In this document: one piece after another, positions 21,878 through 30,800 of the stretch | Layout: every line of letters starts with the position of its first letter | How positions within the stretch are numbered: the first letter of the stretch is position 1 | From: Agapetus fuscipes | Taxonomy: Eukaryota; Arthropoda; Insecta; Trichoptera; Glossosomatidae | Reading direction: 5' to 3' | NCBI GenBank assembly: GCA_951799405.1 | Contig: OX637350.1 | Location: forward strand, 7,301,852 to 7,365,851 | DNA length: 64,000 nucleotides | Translations under genes and position numbers: made by a program | The notes under the pieces: model-generated | Databases searched by the model: none | Seen by the model: the letters and a program-made list of their open reading frames with translations, nothing else | What the model was told of the DNA's origin: nothing

Positions 21878-24800
21878 ATGGAAGAGAAACATAGAAGGAT
21901 AATTGCTGACAATGCATCAGCACTTGCAGAATACACAAATTTGAAATATCTGATTCCCGCACTGGTTGAAAAAAAAGTTTTTACTCAAAAAATGATTGAT
22001 ATTCAACAGTATTTGGTAAGAAACTGTGTATTGCTTTGATTTACATGCCCATTTTTATTTCGAAGAAGTTAATTTTGTCAAGCATGCAGAGTACTCTTGT
22101 TTCATGCAAAAAAGATCAAGAGGTATTTTTTTCATTTGTTTAACCCTAAAATCTTTTAAACGAGGGTAAATATAAGTGTCCGATAGCCCGTTCCCCTATG
22201 TATAGTAATTTATATAGGTATACAGTGAAACAAGCTCTTGATGGCTTTTCGATAGGATCTCAAAATTTTTAAATGTTTTTTATTCCCGGCGGGGAAGCGT
22301 CACACGTCTTAGTGACTATAGTCACCAGTAACTTATAGTTGTATTCAGCCGAGCGCTAGGTGCGGCTAGTACCTCTGCAGATGCGTTTCTATTTTGTTTT
22401 TCTCCTTGCGCAATTCTTTCATCTCCTTGACATTCACCACTGTCTTCATGCATGCTCTTTTCTTTTTCTCACTCTCAAGTTCCTGTCATTTGCAATCTCG
22501 CTTTTCTTATCAAACCATTCTTTCCTTGGCCTTCCCCTTCTACGCTTGCCTTTGACAAACCTATTGCACTATTTTTGCCAGTTGTTCAGTGTCTATTCTT
22601 TGTAATGTCCTAACCATCTACTTTCCCTGAAAATAACAAAATATTGATTTGCCTTTTTCATTGCAACTCAGCCATGTGACATCAGTATTTTGTTGTCTTT
22701 AGAATTTTTGCCGAGTTCAGTTGTTAATAGTACTGTTGCTCCCTTCTTTAGATGGTTGACACGGGATCCAAGAAATTTACTCTCTTTGATGATGTACAGC
22801 GCCGAGGTCCGCACGCCTTCAGCAGCCTTGTGGAAGCATTCATTGAGATTGGCTCATTCGAAGCCGCCCGTTTGCTTGATCCTGAAAACTCCAAGATTCC
22901 GGTGGCCAACGTGCAGTACGTTAGCTTAGCCAAGAAAACCAGAAGATTAAAACAAACCACTTCAGGTAAAAATGCTGAAACATTATATCCATAAAATGGT
23001 TTAGTTGTAAATTATTTAAATTGTTTTTGACAATAAAATGGTTCAGGTGTCTAGTCATCACGGGGGTCGGCAACCTACGGCTTGCGAGCCACATGTGGCT
23101 CTTTGGGTGTGTCTTCCCCCCCCCCCGTCGATGATATTTATTGTTGGCATTTGTGGCTCTTAACCCCTCGAGCCCCGGAACGCGGATCCGCGCTCATAGT
23201 ACTATACGCGATTTTTTAAATTTTTCTTTAGTTTTTACACAGCAATAAGATCGAAAATCGCATGAAGTACTGCTATTGGATAGAACCATCCACCAATAAA
23301 TTCAAAGCATTCATTTTTGTTTGTAGGTATTTAAAATATAATATGTAAGTTGACCTTGAAAACCGACTGTTGGAAAAGCCGAATTCCACAATTTGTTGAC
23401 ATAAGACCACTAACACAATCAAACTTTTTTTTTGTGTAAATAATAAGGGTCATTAACTTCTATTTTTTGCAATGTATTGTGATTTCGTGCCTACGCATAC
23501 TAATGAGGTAGGTATATCTATTTTTAGAACCTCGATCTTTTTTCTGTAATCTAAATTATGATGGAGCAAAATAATACTGAAATCCTCAAAAGTTTTTTTT
23601 TTTTGGTAGGCACTAAAAAAAATTTATTTCATTGTTTTTTGATAGAAAAAAACCCACAGGAGATATGTTTTGTATCTTTGGAGATATTTAATATAAAAAA
23701 CCACGAGTTGGGTGTCTGAATTTGGCAGAAAATCGCTGGAGCTCCAGGGGTTACACACTTCGAAATTCGTAAATTGTAATTTTTGGCTCTTCCCGCTCAA
23801 AAGGTTGCCGACCCCTGATCTAGAACAAATGCGCAATGTCAAAAATATTGTACTAAGGGAATGCCAAAGGTAAGAATGGAAGGGGAAGACGCAGGAAATA
23901 ATATTTTGATCAAACATGGGTTGTTTTCAAATGACTGAAATTTGCAGAGTGTGAAAAAGAGATGACCATTCATGAAGAGAGTGATAGACGTTGAGGAGAT
24001 GAAATAATTGTTCAAGGACGGAGAAAATTGGTTTTGCGTCTGCTAAGTAATTTGCCGCCAATAGCGGGATGGTGGCTGGATACTGTTATTTTTGTTTGAC
24101 TCAAAAAGGTTTTTATTTTTCAGAAAGACCACCAGTTCACCCACCTCCCATTCAATATATTCCGCAACATAAGCCAAGTGAAATAGTTGACATTGGTAAA
24201 GGGAATTTAAAACCAATGGACATCCAGGTGGTAAAAGCCGCACAATTTGGAATAAGCCCGGACCCCAAAATTGCCTGCTACAGCATGAGGTCCAAGAAAC
24301 GCGGCATATTCTTCATGATTAACAATATTGATTTTGGTGGCAAAGAAAAGCCGCGGAATGGAGCAGTAGTGGATGAAATTAATTTAGAAAAGCTGTTTAG
24401 AGAAATCGGATTTCATGAAATTATAATCAAGCGGAATTTAACAAAAGACGTGAGTTTGAAAAATCATCTAGTTTATGCTATGTTTCTTTCAGACGCGTGC
24501 ACTGGTGGGAGGCAAATGAATTTCTGGGTGAATAATTTTACTTCGCCAGGGTTATTCACAGCACATTTGATTTATAGCTGATACATGGAATCGTTTTTTT
24601 TGTATGGAAAATAGTGGCGGTGAGCCATAAATTTGCTGTGTGAATAAACACCATAAGAAATTCATCTGTTAAAAAAATGAGCAATTGATTTTTATAGTAA
24701 ATTTAAAGAAATTTCAAGGTTAAATGTATTTTTTGCTGAAAGTTACCCACTTTATAGGTAGGTACATGTGCGTGCCTGTATGGGATGCACGCCTCTAGTT

Positions 24801-27800
24801 TATTTATCTATGTACTGAATTCTTGTATTTGTTCATATTCATGTTGATAATTCAAACATCTATCTATCTATATCTATAATCTAAGCTGCAAGGATATGTT
24901 AGCATTTAAGGCTCATATGAAATGCATGCCTACAGACAGGCACATGTAGGTTCGCGCCTACACATTCTGCATGTGTGCATACAAATAAAGAAAACCTCAC
25001 ATGGACATAAACCTTGCAACTCCTGCCGCCGTTCCCTGAACCGGGGTGGCATTGGCAAAAGTGAACCGATTTTTACAGCACGGGTGGTCAGCCTCGTACC
25101 AACCTATCAGTCAAGGAGCATGAATATGAATATAATAATCAGATATTATCTGAATTGCCCTATACAAATCCAACTGCTATTTGTATGTATTTTGATAAAA
25201 AAAAAAGGGTTACATTTGTGCGTTACGTTAAATAGGTTACATTAAATAGGTTACATACTTACTTACTTACTTAATCGGCCACTTCTTGTCCACTGCTGGA
25301 CATAGGCCTCCCCCATATCTCTCCAGGTGTATTGCATATACGAGGGGGTTTTGGCATAACAATGCCACGCTTGCTTTCCAGAGAAGACCAAAGTCGAGGA
25401 GGTGTGGAAAGGTACATGGGATCAAACCTATTTCTGGAAGGGTAGCAGCCTCGCCAAGTGACGCCGCTGCATCCCCATACAGAGGGCCAGTATGGTCCCC
25501 CTTACTCCCCCTAATAGGTTACATTAGACTGGTTTTTTCAATGTATGAAAAAAAAATTTTTGTTCGAATGTCGATTGCCGCCCCCTAAAATGTGCCAATT
25601 GACTAAAAAAAATATTCGCGGAGTTACAGGATCATAACATAACGGGAAAGTGAGGCTCATTGACGTTATATTTGAGAAAATAGCCCATTTTTACTAAAAC
25701 AATCATCGATTTTTCAAATAAAATAAAATCTATTTGTTTATAAACCCTGCATTATATATTATAAAATGGTAAATGTGATTATCTTGAAGTTTTATTCTTG
25801 CAATTATTTTAAAAGGACCTTTAGTTATGGAGATATTTGTCATTTTATGAAGACTTGACACATTGCAAATCGGCCTTCTTAGAAGAATGAAACACCTAAT
25901 CTAATCTAATCTAATCTAAGTTGCAAAGATATGTTACATTGGAGATTCACATTACATGCATTCTCACAACCAGACACGTACAAGTTCGCGCTTGCACATG
26001 CCTCATGTGAACCTACAACATAAAAACCAAATCTCAAATGGACATACACCCTGCAACTCTTGCCGTCCTTCCCTGAGACAGGGGTGACATTGGCAAAGTG
26101 AACCATTTTTACAGCATGGGTGGTCAGCCGCATACCAACCTATAAGTCAAGGAACACACACACACGACAAATTACATTTTATACATCACTAAATAATAAT
26201 ATCCAAATATTGGGAAAAAATAAAAGCAAAAAAATTGGCCAACACTATAATAATCTATAATCTAAGTTACAAGGATATATTCATTTAAAGCTCTCAGATG
26301 TAAGCCCACAAACCAACAAGTGTAGTTCGCGCTTACAAATGCTGAATGTGTACTTACAAATAAAATCCAAACCGCAAATGAACATAAGCCCCACAACTTT
26401 TGCCGACCTTCCCTGAAACAGGGGTAACATTGGCAAAGTGAACCATTTTTTACAGTATGGGTGGTCAGCCTCATACCAACCTATAAGTCAAGGAATATGA
26501 ATAAAAAATTACATTTAAATATATAAAAGAACAAAACCTTACAAAGAAATCTATACAAAAAAAGTCAGAAATTTCCTATGCAAAAAATGTAGCAAATTAA
26601 TACACCAACATTAGAAATCACCATTGCAGATTAGCCGCCACTTCTTCCTGTCCTTGCACACTTCTTTCATTTCATCCAGAGTCATAACCTTTTTCATGCA
26701 AGTCCTCCTTTTATTATGACTCTGGATATCCCATTCATTCGCTATTTCAGAAATTTGATCCATCCATACTTTTCTCGGTCTTCCTCTACCACGACATCCA
26801 TCTATTTTAGCAACATATACTTTCTTCGTCAATCTTTCATCACTCATTCTCTCCATATGCCCAAACCATCTTAACATACTTCTTTTAATCTTCACTTTCA
26901 CACTTTCCCTTACACCACATTCTTCTCTTACAAAATTATTCCTCACTCTGTCACTTCGTTTTTTCCCAATCATACTTCTTAGATAGTCCATTTCTACTGT
27001 ATGGACTTTACTAATTTCCCTTTCACTCACCGTCCAGGCTTCACTTCCATACATCAAGGTTGGCACTAGTATACCACCGTGCACCGCCAATCTAACATTT
27101 TTTGAGAGATTCTGGTTCCTGGCGATGCTAGCGGTAGCACCCAGTACGCACCTGCCTTTCATTATTCTTCTTTCAAATTCACCGGTCATTCTTCCATCTT
27201 TTTCAAACTTACTTCCCAGGTATACAAACTCATTTACGACATCAACATTCATTCCATTAATTTTAAATTCATAATTCATACTTTCATCATCTCTTTCAAA
27301 AATCAATACTTTCGTCTTACTTGCATTCAACTTCAAATGGTTACCTTTCAAAGCTTCATTCAATCTAGAGAGCATTGTTTGCAATTCTACTGCTGAATCA
27401 GATACAAGAACTGCATCATCTGCATACAGTAGAACACTCACTTTGCTCTCTCCTATCATCAATCCACAATCATTAAGTCGAGCATCTCTGACACACTTGT
27501 CCATGACTATGTTAAATAGCCATGGACTCATCACACATCCTTGCCTCACACCCTTATAAACTTCAAACCACTCACTATACTCACCATCAATACGGACACA
27601 TGCCTTACTATTTTCATAGTTTGCATGCACCGCACCTAGGAGAGCCCCATTCACTCCGTATGCTTTCAAAACATCCCATAACATACCTCTGTCTACTGAG
27701 TCAAAAGCCTTTTCCAGATCTACAAAGGCCGTGAACAGCTTCCGCCTCACCGACAATTGTTTTTCAACAAGTTGTCGTAGAGTAAAAATCTGATCAACAC

Positions 27801-30800
27801 AGCCTCTACCGGCCATAAAGCCGGACTGTACATCGGAAATCCTTTCACTAGTAGTCAGAATCACATTTTTTATAATCACCTTACAGAAGACTTTTCCTGG
27901 TATACTGAGTAGACTGATTGGTCTGAAGTTCTGACAGTCTTTTTTGTCCCCTTTACCTTTGTAAATGGGAACAATGACTGCCTTCCTCCAATCCATCGGT
28001 ACTACTCCTGCATTCACACAGAGCTTACATAATTCGTACATCCAATCTATCACACATTCACCTCCTGCTTTCAACATTTCACCATTTATACCATCAAACC
28101 CAGCAGACTTCCCATTCTTCAGACGTGAAATAGACACTTTCATTTCTTCTTTCATAATATTCAATTCATTCGCTTCATCTATCTGTTCATAAATTCTTCT
28201 TTCACCCTGACCAAAAATTTCTTGAAAATAGTTCTTCCATCTCTTGCATACTTCTAAATTCTCCCATACCATCTCACCGGCAGCACTTTTGACTCCCGGA
28301 GTGGTCAATGCAGAAGATTTATTTCTATCCGCATTGATCCACCTCCAAAATTCCTTCTTACTGTCGGTGAAACTTTTGTTAATCCTTATACACCAACAGA
28401 GATAATTTTAAAATTCCTCTTTAACTTGTTTCATCTCCTTTATTTATTTATCCTTTAGTGTAAGTGAGAACTTGAGGGGTATTAACATTATTCTGAATAG
28501 CAAAAGGTAAATTTTAATTACAAAAGGTCTATTTTTGGCATAATTGAGCTTTTAAAAATACCTGGTATTCTAAGCTATTCAAAAAAAATTAGGCTGATTT
28601 ATTTGGTGAGCGCTGTTTTTGTGTGTATCACACCTCAAGAGCCCTCTGCGAGCTTGGTCGTCACTGTTAAAAGCGTCAATTCTCAAGCAAGACCCAGTTG
28701 TTGTAAGGCTGGATGGACCTTTTGATGACCGGTCTTTGGTAAAGGTTTATGAATTTTTCAACCCAACGAAGAGCAAACTTGAAAATATAAATGTTTTATT
28801 TTTTGTGCTCCGCCGGGATTCGAGCCCACAACCTTCCAGTTACGAGTCCGAAGTGCTACCACTGAACTACGGACCGGTCAACGTCTGTTGTCAATGTTTT
28901 GTATTTCTTATCTAGGATGCATTATTTTTTCCCAAGCCTTCGAAAAAAAAAAAGATTTCTTATAAAATAAACTGCGCAAAACCTGGCCATTTGATGGTTA
29001 CTTAGTACTAGTAATTTGAAGAGACACTTGGCCAATTAAATGCACAATATTATTTTTTTGCTTAGAACGCAAACTCGGAGTCAGAAACTGTTTAACATCC
29101 GAAGCTGCTAAGATTCTCATTGCGTCCTTTGTTGTGTCGAGACTGGATTATTACACTGGTCCGTTCTGGGGTCTTCCAAGGTTTCAGCAGTCTAGACTGC
29201 AGTCCGTCTTTAATGCTGCAGCCAAATTACTTTTAGGAGGACGAAAAACTGACCATGTCTCTCCTCTGTTGCGGCGCCTTCATTGGCTGCGGGTCCCAGA
29301 GAGGATTGAGTACAAAATATGTGTTTCTGTTTTTAATGCCCTCAGAGAAGTTGCCCCATCGTACTTGTGTGAATTGTGCAGAGTCGACCAGATAGGTGGA
29401 AAACGATGCACTCGTTTCTGCACAGAGTGACGCCGTTAACAGGCTTCAACTGCCTCTTCGGCGGGACAAAACCGGTTTCGGAGACAGGGCTTTTAGTTCG
29501 GCTGGTCCATCCTGCTGGAATAATCCTCTGGAGTTGAGAACAGAGACCAGTGTTGGCAGTTTCAGGAAGTTGCTTAAGACACATTTGTTTAACAGAAGCT
29601 TCAACACATAAAGGTGCCCTTGGGGTGGCTAGTCCCACTAAACGGCGCTGTATACAAATTGTCCAATTATTATTATTATAAGCATGGCTCGTCGATGCTT
29701 TAGAACATGGGTCGGCAACCTGCGGCCCGCGGGCCGCATGCGGCCCTTGAGGCGTCTTAGTGCGGCCCGCAAGATATTCGCAGCAACGCATGTGCCGGAC
29801 GATATCATACACACACACAATGGAGTGAAAAACAAATACAACAAAAATCGTAAAAATGGACAAAAAGCGTTTTATTTTTATAACTTAAATATTTGTATAC
29901 CATTTTTTTAGGCAATGGCATGTGCTCCAAGCGTACGGGTGGATCTTAGACTCGAAAGGTGGTCGAACTTATCCAAGGGGGGGAATAGAATTTGTGGGTA
30001 GATTTCCCTATGTAGGCCTTGTTGGTTGGCTCTTGTTGCTGCATTTGTGCTCTCCCGGCTTGATTACTGTAATGGGATATACAGTGGCTTGCCACTTGTA
30101 CAGCTGGGCAGACTTCAATCTGTGCTTAATGCTGCGGCACGTTTGATCTGTAATTTAAAAATTACTGAGCACATCACACCCTCACTCAGGGATCAGCTTC
30201 ATTGGCTGAAAATAAAAGAGAGGGTGGAGTACAAGGTCTGCTTAACTGTATTTAAGTCCTCGCAGAACATTGCGCCACTGTATGTCTCAGAGCTATGTGT
30301 GGGGGACACAGTAGAGGGTTGGCGGGGTACCCTGAGGTCTGCATGCAATACTGCTGTGAATAGATTCAGGGTTCCCTGCAGAAGCAACATGGCCAATTAT
30401 TTAGATCGTGCCTTTTGCATTGCTGGCCCTCTGCTGTGGAATGCCTTACCACACGAGCTGAGAGCTGTGGAGAGTACAAGTGCATTTAAGTCAGGATTGA
30501 AGACGTGCTTGTTCAGGAGGGGCTATGGCTCTGCAGTGCCCTTGCAGTGAATTCACAAAACGGCACTAAAAATATTGTCAATTTATTATTAATTTATTAT
30601 TAGGCCGGTGTCGATTCGTGTGGAGTTCCCTGAATTGCGGGATTCCTAAATTGAATTGGCGGGGATTCTACATAATATTGCCTTTCATTTGTAGTTCGTA
30701 CGTCAATTTATTAATGTTCACGATACATGACGCGGCGCGGGGGGGGGGGGGGGGTAGTTAGCACGTGCTGAAATGCTGACCGTTAGATCCGCCACTGACC

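Larger units (their letters stand above)
25545..28960. repeat. Left arm of a long inverted repeat (interrupted)
   Basis: 25545-25893 and 28386-28960 together form one arm of about 920 bp; its inverted partner is 30985-31883. The two arm parts are separated by later insertions (SINE-A copies and the RTE-like LINE). Arm sequence includes a SINE-B copy. Similarity is high by eye, with scattered changes. Confidence 0.82.

Noticed and set aside
25200..26510. Regularly spaced repeats that might suggest a CRISPR-like array
   Set aside because: The repeats are approximately 250-bp SINE-A copies and LINE pieces in a eukaryotic intron; no short repeat/spacer pattern.
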